A DNA stretch of 64,000 nucleotides from Coturnix japonica (taxonomy: Eukaryota; Chordata; Aves; Galliformes; Phasianidae). The notes beneath the pieces are model-generated. The model was not told where the DNA came from and searched no databases. It saw only the letters and a program-made list of their open reading frames with translations. Location: the NCBI RefSeq assembly GCF_001577835.2, contig NC_029541.1, positions 4,397,141 to 4,461,140 on the forward strand, read 5' to 3'. Position numbers and translations under genes: made by a program. The stretch's first letter is position 1. The number at the start of each line of letters is the position of its first letter. Shown one piece after another: positions 1 to 21,800 of the stretch.

Positions 1-1790
1 TACTTCCTCAGTGTGCTCCCTGCTGCAAGCCATCCCTTGGAGAAATGAAACGTCTCAATGTATAATGCAGCATCCAGCACAGAATGGATTCCAGGTTTAA
101 TATTTGATTTGAAGGCGTACTCCTATTGCACAGACGGATCAGCTCCGTGTAACTGGAAGTTTGCAGGGATTATTGCTGAGGCAGGTGGAGCTATGAAGTC
201 ACTGTAAGAGAGTCTGAGCTGGTGGAAAATAATACATTCCATTAGGCAGAAAATGAAAGCACCTGCATGTCTTGCTGGGTTAGGAGCTCAGCCAGTGCAA
301 ATCAATCTGCAGTGGACTGATACCCATGGGAGGTCTGGCAGGGGAAGCACAGAGGAGCTGCACTGTGCTTACTGTGTCCAGCAAGATCAAAGCTGTTTGC
401 TTTGAAGGGACACTCAGTATTTCTGAAAGACCCAGATCTTTACCCCAGGCTTAGATTTGCCCTGCCATAGGAAAACAACAAGAGCTTCCACCTGCAGTGC
501 AAACTGCTCCTTAAAACCCTGCAGAAGCTTCAATATAGATCAGAGCATCCCATTTTGCCCTTCTCTTGCACTGAAGAGGATTCTTGGCTGAGCTGTGGCA
601 TTGAGGAAGGAATATCATGAGCCTTTGGGATTTGCTCCTTGGACCATTTCCCACAAGAATGATGCTACAGGAGAGCATCATTTGGCCAGCAGTGCTGAAG
701 TCCATGCCTGCAAGTAGATGAGGAAGATCTTACAGCTCCAAAAACTGAGAAATAGTTTCATGGTAGGATGAGCTACCGAACAGCTGAGGGAGAGAGGAGG
801 GAAAGGAGGAGGAAGAAGATAGAAAAGACTGGAAGTGGCACCAACTTTCTAAGCTAATAAGAGGCTCGGCAGGCTGAGGAGATGACATCTGATCGGGGGA
901 CAAGAATCGGTGTTCTTGGGTCACACCTGCGCAGCGTCTGTGAGTGACAGGGTGTTAAATCAGCACAGTCGGCTCTCAAGAAGGATTTGACACTTCCCCC
1001 AGTGACATATGCAGGACTGTGGGCCAGGCGCCAGGGGGTGAGCAATGGGGGTGGGATGGTGGTTCCTCCAGCAGCCCCTCTGTTAGGGATGGTGCATCCG
1101 CTGCCATGCTGGTTGGGGATGCAGCATGCTCCCCTCTTCAGGCACCTCATGCAGAGCTATTTCTACCCCTCCACTTACACCAGTACTTTAGGAAGGAGAA
1201 GCAGACAGCACGCTATGCCTGCTCATCCCATATGATGGCTGAGTCACTGCCAGCAGGACTAAGGCAGCTTCGGGCTAGCAGGAAAGGTGGAGGCTGTCCC
1301 CTGTTTGCTGTCCCATCTTCCCACAGCCCTATTTACAGCCAAGATGTTCCAGCCGAGGCTCTCTCAGCATCACAGCCCATCTGTGGCAGCAGCAGGGCTG
1401 TGCTTTGCCTGGCAGCCTTTGCTGCTGCCCAGGGCTGGGTGGATGATGGCCCTTATTGCACACAAAGCAGCTCTGCCATCAGCCTCAACACCAGCAGGTC
1501 AATGGGAACACAACACCAGCACTGTGTCAATGGGAACACAACACCAGCACTGTGGGCAGGTCAATGGGAACACAAAGCTGCGTTTCCATGGGGCTGTTGG
1601 GCTGTGTCAGCTCGGAGGTTTCCTGCTTTCTCCATCCATGAGAACCATGTCCCTTCAGGGCAGGCAGCGATGCTCCCCAGGCTTGTCTTGTTGATGTGTG
1701 ATGCATCCATCACCACTGCTTCATTAGCTTTAATTAAAGGCTGATATTAAGCCACAGTTATCCCAGCCACTTTATTTACTTTATTTACAG
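1..1790. other. 5' flank of LEMD2, no gene recognised
   Basis: I could not assign any coding exon here. The open frames present lack family resemblance and splice-site logic. In human the motilin gene (MLN) lies upstream of LEMD2 on the same strand, so its 3' end might be just outside or at the left edge. I see no motilin-like peptide in any frame. An ATTAAA at 1733-1738 could be a poly(A) signal of an upstream + strand transcript, but nothing else supports that. The stretch contains one short tandem repeat, listed separately. Confidence 0.5.
1499..1575. repeat. 28-bp tandem repeat, about 2.5 copies
   Basis: Two perfect 28-bp copies starting TCAATGGGAACACAAC lie head to tail at 1499-1526 and 1527-1554. 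After a 6-base spacer (GGCAGG) a third, partial copy covers 1561-1575. The near-identity suggests a young minisatellite that may vary in copy number between individuals. Confidence 0.9.
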
Positions 1791-1870
1791 GTGGGAGAAG
1801 GGGGGAAAGAAAAAGGTCAGGCTGCTTTTGTACATCACTTCCAACACTTCTCTCCCTGCTGTGGTGGGCA

Positions 1871-10823
<8,953 letters not shown>

Positions 10824-12457
10824 AGAGGAGCAGAAGTAGAGCAACTGTTGAAAAGGACCTCTGCAAGGGAACGGTCCCTTCTGTGGTGGTGGGAAAGAGC
10901 AGGTCACGGTCCTGACCTCTTGGGGTTGGGGATTGCACGTATCTGTTTGCTCTTCTTTCTGAAAATCTTCACGTCCAAACAAAAAAGAAATTATCAGGGC
11001 AATAATGTTGGCTTAGAAAGAAGATGGGCTTGAGCTGGTGGGAAGCCAGAATCACACCAAAGTTAACCTGCCAGCAGATATCTGGCTTCTGTAAGCAAGC
11101 AGGCCTAAAGCAACTTGTTTAAAAACAAATGTGTACTTAAGGATTGAAGGACCTGAGACCTCTGACAACGGTCCTTAAAATTTGACCACAATTCCACAAA
11201 AGCCAACTGGAGGCAACATCTGCCATGGAGCGTGTTTAAAGGAGATCAGCATCTCCCATGGAAATAGTGGGGTGGCAGTTCAGGTGCGTTTTGTTAGCGT
11301 TTGTTTTTTAGCAGTACAAGGATAGCGATGAGAGCACCTGCTGCTTCCCAACAGGGAGGATGTTTGTGTCTGCTGCACCCTATGGGAATGAGGGAAGAAA
11401 TAATAGGAGAGGAATGAAATCAGGCGAAGGTCATCGTAGAGGGAGGGCAGTGTGACGTGCCTTTGTGCTTTGGGCTGGGTTGGGGGTGTGGAGGGAAACG
11501 TTTGTGATCCTGTTCCACTTTTTAAGTCTGCAAACTCTGTGCTTTATGTTTTCTTGGGGGGCTGGGGAGGGAATTGGGTGGGAAGTGAAGGATGTAGGAA
11601 GCTTCAGAAAGCACTTGTGGCTGCAGCCATAGGATTGCTTTGTGGGCTATTAAATAGCAGCTTTGGAATGTCTATTGGGGTTGAATGTATTTGTTTATCC
11701 TGGGCAGCTGCAATGTGCTGTGGGTCAGAGCAGGGCTGTACGATGCATGGCGTGTCAGGGGGTGCCAAATCCACGTTCCTGCAGCCTCACAACAGGTAGA
11801 AGCAGCAGCGACCCGTCCTCTGTTGGTGCTGCAGGCATTGCTTTTTGTATCTACAGTCATCTAGTTAGTTGAGATTGTTTTTATGTCCTGCACAGGACTG
11901 TTGTTGTTCTTGGGGGTGTTGTTTTGGTTTGGTTTCTTCAATGAAAATATCTCCTGAGTGTGGCAGCTTAAACTGGGTGAAAATGCTGTTAATCTGTTCT
12001 TCCCAGTGCCATCAAACCGCTGCCCAGGACACCAATGGGACAGCGGGGACCAAACTCATGTCTGGCCTGAGCAACCAGACCTGCAGGGAGAGCAGCACAG
12101 CACAGGGAGGCCTTGTAGGTCCCACGAGGTGTTGTGCAGGTGAGGTGTTGTGCAGGGAGGCAGCTGCTACCCCTTGTTTTGCTTTTGGTCGCACATTTAA
12201 GGTGTTTGGACAGGAGAGGAGACTCGGGAGCCGCCTTGGAGTCATTCACCACTAAGCAGGGAATCGGTTGAAGGCAGCTTTGATTCTTCTCAAACATTGT
12301 GATGAGGTCTCCATGTTGTTACAGAAGCTCTGACAAACACCAGTGCCTATGGAATTAAGCCTTTATTTTTAACCGTTTGCAGGTTTTGAGTTACTATATT
12401 TTTTTTTAGCCATCCAAATACAGAGTGAGGAGTTGAGCATTGCAGTCATGTTTTTGT

Positions 12458-12463
12458 ATTAAA
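12458..12463 (+). terminator. Poly(A) signal ATTAAA, LEMD2
   Basis: ATTAAA within an AT-rich 3' end, upstream of the stronger AATAAA. Possible alternative cleavage site. Confidence 0.45.
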
Positions 12464-12541
12464 CTCGTTTTGTAGAACAAATCTCACTGGCTTGGTGCTG
12501 TTTATTACCCGTTCAGTTTAGTTCTGTAAACCAATATATAA

Positions 12542-12547
12542 AATAAA
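12542..12547 (+). terminator. Poly(A) signal AATAAA, LEMD2
   Basis: Canonical AATAAA in an AT-rich context, followed within about 30 bases by T-rich sequence. This is the best candidate for the LEMD2 mRNA end. Confidence 0.6.
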
Positions 12548-12565
12548 TTTATTACGAATGATTTG

Positions 12566-15500
12566 TTACCCTTGATTTCTGTTGAGGACTCTCAGGCTGT
12601 TCCAAGTGCTTTAGCTCACGCAGATCAAATAGATCCCGCTGCAGGGAGGTGGTGGGTTCTAAGTATAGCCCTGAAGGTGGCATGGGGCTGCATGGCAGCC
12701 TAATGAGACAGTGTGGATCCTTGTGACGCTCGCTGGTCTCAGTGCAGCAGCCAGCAGGCTCAAGTGTTGGGTTGCAAATTCAATCTGTGCTCTGGGAATA
12801 GGCAGCATTAAGGAGTGCTCGGAAGGCACTTGTCTCGTTTAGTTGTGCTTTGAAGAGGCTGACAGCTTTGGGGATTGGGGGACCGTCATTATTAGCTCAG
12901 CAGGTTGATGGGTGTTCCTTGGTCCTTTGTAGAGTGTTTGTTCAAGATGGGGAATGGTGCAGAGCAGCAGGGCTGTGGTAACTGGGGGAGCCTTGAACAT
13001 CATGGGTTCCCCATGTGTTTTCCAGGCAGATCTCTTGTGTATTGGGTGTGCAACATCAGCAGCCTTTGCATGAAGTGGTTCTCCCCTAAACTGCTGCATC
13101 CTCAGGTTGTGGTCCTGAGGTCCTTTATTGGGGATGTGATAAGATGTGATGTGATGCAGCAGGTGTCGGTGTAGGTTGGGGTACTTTGGGTTGGACAGAC
13201 ATCCCTTCCTGCCCCCAGCCCTGTGCTGCTCTCTGTCCATGGCCACAACACCGTCCCTCCTGGTGTCCCAAGGGTTAAGACTCTCCAAGCAAAGCCATCA
13301 CACAGTGCTATGGAAGGAAGCATTTCGATACCAAGGCTAAAAGTCATTTCAGATGATTTACCAGCAGCCCGAGGAGGCTGATGCTGCCTGTTGAGTTGAG
13401 CCACACGTAGACAAACCTCAGCAAGTCCTTGGGAGTCGTCCTTGTGCTCTGCTTTGGATTCCTCTCTCACCTGAGTGTCAGTGACTCACACACCGTGCGC
13501 CTTCGCTTCTTCAAAGTCCTCTCGTGAGATGGCGACCGAGCTGTGAATCATCCCTGGTTGTGTAACACCAGCTACAGGGCTGACTCACTGCTGTTGGGTG
13601 GAGGAAACGTGCATTAATGTCACCGTGTAGCTCTGGATTACAGAGGGGCTGTTTCCCATCAGTGAGAGGTGCTGGCTCTGCGGTGGCCGTGCTTGTCCAG
13701 CCTCGCTGGAGCTGTTCTATTGCTAAGGCATGGAACTGAATGGAGCATGAGGCTCCATCTCTCCTCAGGACCTGCCTTCCTCCTCGCTGCTTTCACCCAA
13801 TGCAGGTTGCTAAGTTACAACAGAACCGTATTTGAGGTTAGGAAAGAATCTTGTTTGGTGTGCTGGCACGTGCTGGAAGGTATTTACTGCGGTCCCCTCC
13901 CTTGTGTCCATTGGCAGCAGGTGGTTTCACGCTGCTCCTGCAGGCTGTGCTGGTAGCTGCCGTGGCACCAGAATCCCTGTCCACACAGAGAAAAGGGAAC
14001 CTGGGTTCACCCCTGCTCTGCTTACAGCCTTGCCATCGCTCCCACTTTCTTGCAAGGCATGGGGGGGGTCTATAAATAGGCTCTGGAGCACTGGGCTGAT
14101 GGAGCCATCGCATCCCCTCACTGTCAGGAAGCAAAATATGTACCAACAAGGAATCTAAAATAAAATCTGCCCTTTATCTTTTCATTTCCTGCTTCCATTT
14201 AAAGCCTTTCACGTTAAATGTTTTGTCTCCTGCTGACATGACTGCTGATGCTGAGCCTTATTTATGGGATGTCAAGTCGTGCCAGTTCTCCTGGAAAGAT
14301 CAGCATGAACCGGAGCAGCAGCTCGGACAGGGAGCTCCGTCCCTCTGGCTCTGCCCCATCTGAGCCCATCTCTCCCAGGGTTTGCACTGGAATCTCCATC
14401 GTGACTTTGTTCAACTTTGCAAGCACAGCCCTTGTGCTGGGGCTGGGATCCAGCTGGGTGAGGGCTCTGAACCTCCACTGCCCCCGTGTCCCCTGGCTCC
14501 TGCAGGAGAACCCCCAGTCTCTGTGACCTCCCCTGTGATGGAGGAGAGCACCTGCCCTGCATTGCTCCATGGCATTCCCTTAAAGTTGGGCTCATGCTGT
14601 TTACATTGCTGCTCCACAACAGCTCCAAGTGTCCAAGCTGAAGCAACGCAGGAAAGCACTCAGCAGGTGGCCGGGTCACATCGGGCTGAGCTCCTTCTGC
14701 AGTGTGGAGGTTACCAAGGAACCCGCTCCTCCCTTAAACCTGGGATGCATGAGGTTGGGCTGACAGCAGCATCCCAGCCTGACCTGGAGGGCATTCGTTC
14801 TTGAGGTCACATCTACATCTGATGGAGGCCAAAGGTAATAATATCCTTGTGTGCCTGTAAGTGGTTTCTAATTAGCAGAGTTTTAATGTGAGGTGGGCTT
14901 GCGCTCCCCTTAGAGCTCTCTGTGTTGTACAAGGGGCTGAGTAATTGCCTCTGCAGCTGCAGTGGAGGCACCTCCTGGGATGCAGCGGCCTTGAGCTGAG
15001 CTGGTTTGAGCGGAGCAACCACTGCAGTGCTCCTGACATGGAAATGAGATGGCTGCAATTAACACAGGCATTAAAAATACATGTCATCCAGCAGGGGAGG
15101 TGTGTGTGCCGGCACCATGCAGGGCTCTCAGGGCAAAGAGGGGCTCGGTCCTGTTTGCCCCCCTCTAATTAATGGTGATTACTGCATCCACTGATTGGTA
15201 CCCCAGCAGCAGAGTTCCTTCCCACCCTTCCCAGTGCCATCCCTATTGCAGGCACTGATTTGTTGCTGCCCTCGTTATCACTGGGACTGATGGGGAACAG
15301 GGTCGGGGTCAGCACGGTGTGTCCATACTGCCTGTACCCCAGAATAGCAGCAGGTCTCATTGGGATGTGCTGGGTTGGCTGCAGCACACGAGGTTCCCGT
15401 GGGGCTGTTTGGGTCCCGGCAGGTGCTGGGTGTGGGGCACGCGCTGTCCCTGCGGTGCTGGCAGGAAACGCTCTGGGACTTTTCCACTCTGCTCCTGGTG

Positions 15501-18500
15501 TCAGTTTCCTGCACGAGGCTGTTGGAAGGGCCGGGTGCTGCTCCCCGATTCCCTCAGCTGCTGCATTGCATCGGGCTCAGCACGGCTCACCCCTTCCTGA
15601 AAATACCCCTTCCTTTCTCAGTCCCATTAGCTCATCGACTCATTGGATCCCCAGCATCCCTGTTCATTCTGCTGCCACCTCCCTGCACTCACAGCTCTTT
15701 TGCCCCACCATCCCTCCATCATCCCAACCCATTTCCCATAGCAAGCAGCTGCAGGGTTGGTTTGCACCGAGTCCCATCCCAGCTGCACTGCAGGCTCCAG
15801 CCTGCTCCCTACATCACCATCAGTTCTTCGCATGCACCAGAATAAAGCTGCAGTTATTTTCCTATGGAGCCATTGCACAAGGGAGACGGAGTGTGGCCAT
15901 GGGATTCCCACGTGTGGCTCCCTCAGCCCTAACTCACCCCATGGTTTTGTTTTCCTTTAACACCAGGGGCTGTTTTTTCTCCCTCCCAGTCTCAGCTGTC
16001 AGCTGGCCATACCGGAGTGCTGCCAGAAATGCTGCAGTGTCAGCTGATGGTCCAAATGTCCGCAGGCTCCCCCTGCTCCTTCATTTCCCATCCTCGAGCG
16101 ACACCGAGCAGCAGTGAGACCCCAGAGCCAGCAGCCAGGACAGCAGGTGAGGGATGGGACAGGGGGGGGGCGAGCACTTGGAGGCACTGGGGTGGTGTTA
16201 GAAGTGCTCCAAGCGTGGCTACAGCTTGTGGGAAGGGATGGCAGCAAGTTGTACTGTGTGTGAAGTGATCATTGTGGCTTTGGGTTTGGCTGCGTTGCAT
16301 TGCTTTGCATTGGGTTAGCTACAGGGTTGAGGTTTAGGGTTGGCTTTGAGTTATCTAAGGATAAGGAACGTGGGGGAAGTGGAGGGAGGTTGTGAGCCAG
16401 GTCTGTGTGCACAGCTCCCAGAATTAATGGCTGGAAGGTCAGAGGGACACAGACAGGTCAGAGCCTGGAGCTGAGATAGAGTTTGGGTGCTTCCATTGCT
16501 CTGATTTGTGCCCCAGCAATGGATCGGTGCAGAGTTGTTTCTTGGAAGCAGCTGATGGTGGTGGAAAAGCTGATTATTTTCAGGGCTCAGGAGCAGCTCG
16601 GTGCTCACACAGCTGTGTGGATATGGGGAGGTGACATCCCCATCCCGCTGCCCATCTGTGGGTCTGGTGGGTGCTGCAGACCACGGGGCACTGTGTATCC
16701 CCATGCCCAGATCCCAACATGGGTGTTAGTGCTTCTGCAGCCGTTCCATCCAGGATAATCTGTTCCCATCCCTCCCACCCATGACCCCGCACTTGGTGAA
16801 GCCACCAAACAAATCCTTCAGTGCAGCAAACTGTATCTTTGCATCTTATTCATGAGGGACGCAGGGGCTGGCTGTAAAGTTTATGAATGTCATTTGCTTT
16901 CAAGGGAGGAAATACAAGATAAAAGAGCTCAGGGTTTCTGCACATGGGGATTTATGGGGTGCTTAGAGCAGGGTTTTGTGCCAAGAGCTGAATGTTTCGC
17001 TGCCTGCACGGTGCTGAATTTGGCTGCGGTTGAGGGACCCATTGCTGTGAGCCCTGTTAGGGAGCACAGAGCTGGGAGCACTGGGATGTTCCTTGTGGCC
17101 GATGCTTCGAGGTGCTCAGAGGCACAAGGCCAAAAACTGGACAGAAATGGGGTAACTGGGCTTCACAAAGTGCTCCTGCGGGCTGTGCTGGTGTTGGGTG
17201 AGGGAGCTGGCCGGGAATCCAGGTCAGCCTGAGAGCTGCGGGCACACGGACCTCCTCAAATTAACAGCCAAGTTCATTTCCTGCCTTCTAATTAAAGCAA
17301 AATTAAATGAGAAGCCGCCAACCCAACCCAGCAGCACCGTGCAGTGCACAGAGCCCGGCTGAGCAGCACAGCACCTCGAGGTGCCCCCAAGTGCCGGCAC
17401 TGAGCCGGAGCTGTGCTGATGGGCACCCGTTTTCATGGCGATTTTCCTTTTCTTTTTAGTATTCCAAAGCCTTTCTGGCAATGGGACTCAGGGCAGAGCT
17501 GCTCCCAGTGCTTGTAGCATGGGGAACATCACCTGCTTGGTTCCATTGGGCTGCATTAAGGCTGTGCAGTAGATAGAGCTCTGTGTGGCACCTTCTGATG
17601 TTGGGCCCCAACGCGGAGCTGTGCCCAGTGAGCACCGCAGACCCCCCGATATTCAGACCCATCTCCACTCTCAGTGCCTGTGCTGCCATCTCGCTTTCCC
17701 CATAGGACAAAATTACCCATGGTTTCATGTTTTATTGCCGGGGACGCGGATTAATCTGCAGTTGGGTGTATTTTTAGTGCTGTGGATTTCTGCTGTCAGA
17801 CGGGAGCGATTCCCGGTGTCCCATTTCAGAGGGGCTCAGGGTCCGATTGGAGCGAGCTGCTTTGCGTTCTGCTTTTCTCCACAACAAAAAGAAACCAACA
17901 GCAAACCTTCATCTTTGAAGGGAGAAATCCTCTTTGAGAGCTGCTTCAACTGCACACAAGGCTAAATGCCTTTATTCACTCCCAGAAAGGCTATGAAGTG
18001 CTGCTTTCTTCCTGGGCTGCAAAGCACTCATCCGAGCGGGTCGGCTTTGTTCCCTGAGCTGGTGCTGCTAATTGTAGAGCAGAGATTCCTCTCTGAGGGG
18101 TGCGGTGATGAAAGGATAGAGAAGAGAGGGGAGGAAATCACCTTGGGGATGCTGGAACCTTCACTGTTTGTCAGCTACTGAACATGGCTATGGAGGGTGG
18201 TAGCGCTCACAGGCTGCAGGAACACAATTGGTTGGGAGCATCCCCTCCTGACGGTGCTCTCTAAGGTGTAGAAAGTGTTGTTGACCCCCCCAGCAGCGTT
18301 GGGAGGTGGGGAACTGTGCAAGGATGGGGGTTTTGTGAGGCTTTATTAAGAAACCTCATTCACAGGGAATGTTCTGGCTTAGGGAAAGGCTAAGACCATC
18401 ATTAGCACCACCTCATCAGGCAAACTTGAGGCTGTTTCACAGCAGGGGTGTTATTAATACAGCATATTAATACCCCAGCATTGCTGGCCCAAGGAACGCC

Positions 18501-18744
18501 CTGATCCGGCTGGTTTCACAAGGCTGCCGTGTTAATTTGATAGCTGTTCTCAGTCAACCCCTTCTGTTTCCTTTGCCTCTAACGGGTCTAAATGGGGCTT
18601 TTGGGGACATGTCACACCAGGGCTCCCTGCCAGCACTGTGGTGTACACGAGGCCAGGCTGCTCCCAGCCCATTGCAGGGGGTGGCTTTGCAGTGGTCCAT
18701 CCCCCCACCCCACCTTCACGTTCTCCCATATCCTCTTCTTGCAG
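12566..18744. other. Intergenic LEMD2-IP6K3, no gene recognised
   Basis: About 6.2 kb with no exon I can assign on either strand. The longest open frame (15260-16117, +) has no recognisable domain and looks like chance in GC-rich DNA. Human has no gene between LEMD2 and IP6K3. An upstream non-coding first exon and promoter of IP6K3 must lie somewhere here, because its first coding exon begins after a splice acceptor. Points of interest are a CTATAAATAG element at 14070-14079 and TAAT-rich stretches near 15165-15180 and 17260-17310. None can be proven functional by eye. Confidence 0.5.
14070..14079. promoter_or_regulatory. MEF2-like palindrome / TATA-like element
   Basis: CTATAAATAG fits the full MEF2 consensus CTAWWWWTAG and also reads as a TATA box after a G8 run. 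It lies 4.8 kb before the IP6K3 start codon. IP6K3 is known as a muscle-enriched kinase in mammals, so a muscle promoter is conceivable. About one such palindrome is expected by chance in 64 kb, so the evidence is weak. Confidence 0.25.
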
Positions 18745-18842
18745 ACACCACACCAAGGAGCTGCACGGGACGACAGTGCAGCAGGGAATGACCCACACTG
18801 CGACGTCCCCGCGCTGCTGACCCACAGCCTCCAGCACGCAGC
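18745..18842 (+). other. IP6K3: 5' UTR part of first coding exon of IP6K3
   Basis: A pyrimidine-rich tract ending in TTGCAG at 18744 forms a good splice acceptor 98 bases before the ATG. The coding exon therefore probably starts at 18745, with at least one further non-coding exon upstream that I cannot place. Confidence 0.55.
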
Positions 18843-21800
18843 ATGGTGGGGCAGAGCGAGGGCAGGAGGGCAGTGCTCCTGGAGCCCTTCGTGCACCAGG
18901 TGGGCGGCCACATGAGCATGATGAAGTACGATGAGCACACGGTCTGCAAACCCCTGGTCATGCAGGAACGGAGCTTCTACGAGTCACTGCCCCTGGCCAT
19001 GAAGCAGTTCACCCCTCAGTATAAAGGTAAGGTGTGGGGGAACCGCTCGGTTGGGCTGGGAGCCCCTCGTGTTGTGCAGAGCAGATCGTGCACTGCTGGC
19101 TGGGTGCACAGGAACGTGCTTTGGGGACTTTGCTGGCTGATGTGTGTGGGTGTGGGAAGGCTGGAAAGCAGCGACACGGAGCATGGCCAACACCAAACTG
19201 CCCCACGCTGCTGTGCTGACTCCAAGGGCTGAGGCCAGGCAGACGTGCTGCCTATTTCTGTAATGGCGAGTCAAAGCTGGCTGCATGTGCAGGATACCTC
19301 TCATTCCTCTGTGGGTGCTAGCCCTCAAATAGACCTCTTTTTCCATGCCGTTAACATTTCATTAACCCCAGCTGGGGAGCTCGGTGCTGCGCTGACCTTT
19401 TGCTGAGGTGATGCTGTGGGTTCTGGCTCAGGAGCTGCCCGTGTAGTTGGGACCATGCAGTACAGTGCTGGTGTGTGAGAAGGGCTGGCAGCAGGAGCAG
19501 GGCTCAGGGGTGCCTTTGCCCCGTGGCCTTTGGTGTTAGAGGAGGTGAAGGTTTGCATCAGAATGGAGGAGAGCAAGGGAACGGGCAGGGCTGGCACCAG
19601 CCTGAGGGGCAGAGACGCTGCTCAGGGCCAGTATGACACACCAAGGCAAAACAGCACAGGGGGATGGAGCATCTCTCTGACAGCTGCTCCACCTGGGCCA
19701 GGTGGAAAAGCAGAGGCAAAACTCAAGCCTGTGTGCCTCAGCTTTAGCTGTCGAATTGCAGTGCTTGGTGTGCAAGAAGCAGCTCCTCCCATTTCCTTTT
19801 CTTTTAAGATGCTCTCCCTTTCCTCCCTCCCTCCCTGCTGCTGCTCCTGACCCTGGGTTTGGTGGAGGCGAAGAAGCTCAGCTGTCACATAAAAGCTTAA
19901 AATATCTCTTGGTCCTTCAGCAGCACAGAAAGGAGCTCCGGGTGTTGGCTGAGGTCTCCCATCCAATCTCTCCCTTCCCCACAAAGTCGAGGGCCTCTGT
20001 AGATTTATGGGGTGATATTAAAAAGATGCTTAAGGAAGAAAACCAGGCTTCCTCTGAGCAATTTGCTTCAGCAGGGGCTGGAGTTCAGTGTCAGAGAGCT
20101 GAGCCCTGCTCTGTTCCTATTATGAAGTCATTAAGCACTCCCACCTTATCAGTGCAGGGGTTATCAATACCTTTTAGTCCTCTCCTTTCTATTGCGAGTC
20201 CCAGAGCATTTTGCCACCAGGGGTAATAAAATAGCAATTCTCCTCCAGTTTGGCATCAGGGAGACACATTTTGTTCCCTGCTTCCAGCTGTCCCAGCCCT
20301 GAATGCCGGGCATATTAAAGAGGTGGAAGATTTGTCAAGGGCCAACGTTTTCCCATAGGGATGATGAACATCAGTGGGAACAACCCCGAGGTCCCCACCC
20401 CCCACCCATAGGCATCCACACTCCTCACCTCTATTCTTAGGCTGGGGGATTGCTCAGGGGTCATTGTGTGATGCTGATGTGACGCGCAGCGTTGATCAAA
20501 TATCATCATCCAAACCTCACACCCAAAGGGCTGCTTAAAAAGCATGCCCTTGACCCCGCCTACCCAATGGGATTGCATCGTGGGTCACATTGCAAGCCAA
20601 GGATCTACAGACGTCTTTTTGGGTGCCCCAAGTATCATGGAAGGGAATCTTCCCTCAGCAAAACCCAGCAGCCACGGCCCTGCAGATCCTCCCAGCTGTG
20701 TTTGCTTACCATAATCTCCAATGGACAGAAGGCAGTTTGCGTGTTTATTTGCTTTGGCAAATTGGTTCTGGCAAAGGGAGCTGCCTTGTTTGTAAGCTGC
20801 AGAGATGCATCTGCCCACAGTGACCAACAGAACGTGCGAGGATACCCTGGGGACAGCTGGACCCAGCCCAGCTCCACGTGCTGCGAACGGGGCCTCCTTC
20901 CAGTGCTGAGTTCTGTTGGTCCAACAGCCCTGACCATCCCATTTGGATCTGCCTTCCTGCAGCCAGACCTGAAAGCATCGGGGCAGGATGATTCACACGG
21001 CTGGCATCCCCTGTGAGAGCGAAAGGGCGATGCTCTAAAAATGCCTGCGCTGCCTTGAGAGGCTCAGACAGCCCTGACAGAGCTGAGCTGCCCCGAGCAA
21101 AGCACTGCAGTTATCAGCCCTTCCCAGAAAGGTCAGAGCCGTCTGCACGGCCATTCCTGCGCTGTCATTTGACACGGGGAGGCAGCGCTCCTGATGCCAG
21201 GGATGGGCTGAGATGGGCTAAATATGTGATGGGCCGAGTGGCGTTTGTGCCCTGTGATCCTCGTTAGAGTCAGGGAAAATCGCAGGGCTAAAATACACAA
21301 TGGTGTTTCCAAGCACAAGGGGTGGAAATGAATAATCACCGCTCTGGGTTGTGATTCTCCACGTGCAGGTCCAGTCCCTGCCATCATCCTGCTCTTTTGG
21401 ACACGTCCATGACAATATATTGGCATCACCTATGCTTACAGCTTTGCCAGCCCACATGTGTGCCTCTGTGGTCTCTGCCATTAAATGAAGCAGTGGGTAT
21501 GCTGGTTGTCTTTGTAAAATTCCTGCTCCCCAACCTTCCCTCTGCTTTCAACCAATGCGAAGCATTTCCAGCCTTGCCCCGTGCTCAAAAGTGCAGCCTA
21601 AATCCTTCGTCATAAATAAGTCAGGAGCTCTTGGTCCAAGGCAGGGGGTCTGTGCTGGGTCAGCTGCTGCATAACAGAGCCTGAAGGAATGGAGGACGAA
21701 GGAACACGGTGTTCAGAGCAGGCAGGTTTCTCAGAAGGAGGGGAGGGAACATTAGAAAAGCCCGTGGCCATTTTCCAGGGTCTCAGACTGATGGTGTTTA

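Larger units (their letters stand above)
10824..12565 (+). other. LEMD2: LEMD2 3' UTR (likely)
   Basis: About 1.74 kb follows the stop codon with no further coding exon. It ends in AT-rich sequence with two poly(A) signals about 85 bases apart. Transcript length is inferred from those signals only. Confidence 0.6.

Noticed and set aside
1-1000. Motilin (MLN) exons expected upstream of LEMD2
   Set aside because: No motilin-like peptide or matching exon could be read in any frame. The gene is probably beyond the left edge.
15260-16117. Long + strand open frame (285 codons) between LEMD2 and IP6K3
   Set aside because: No domain, membrane or signal pattern I recognise. Composition (Cys, Ser, Pro, His rich) is what GC-rich non-coding DNA gives by chance. 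No gene is known at this place in the human locus.
16300-16350. TTAGGG-like stretch, possible interstitial telomere repeat
   Set aside because: Only one TTTAGGG with loosely similar neighbours; no tandem array.
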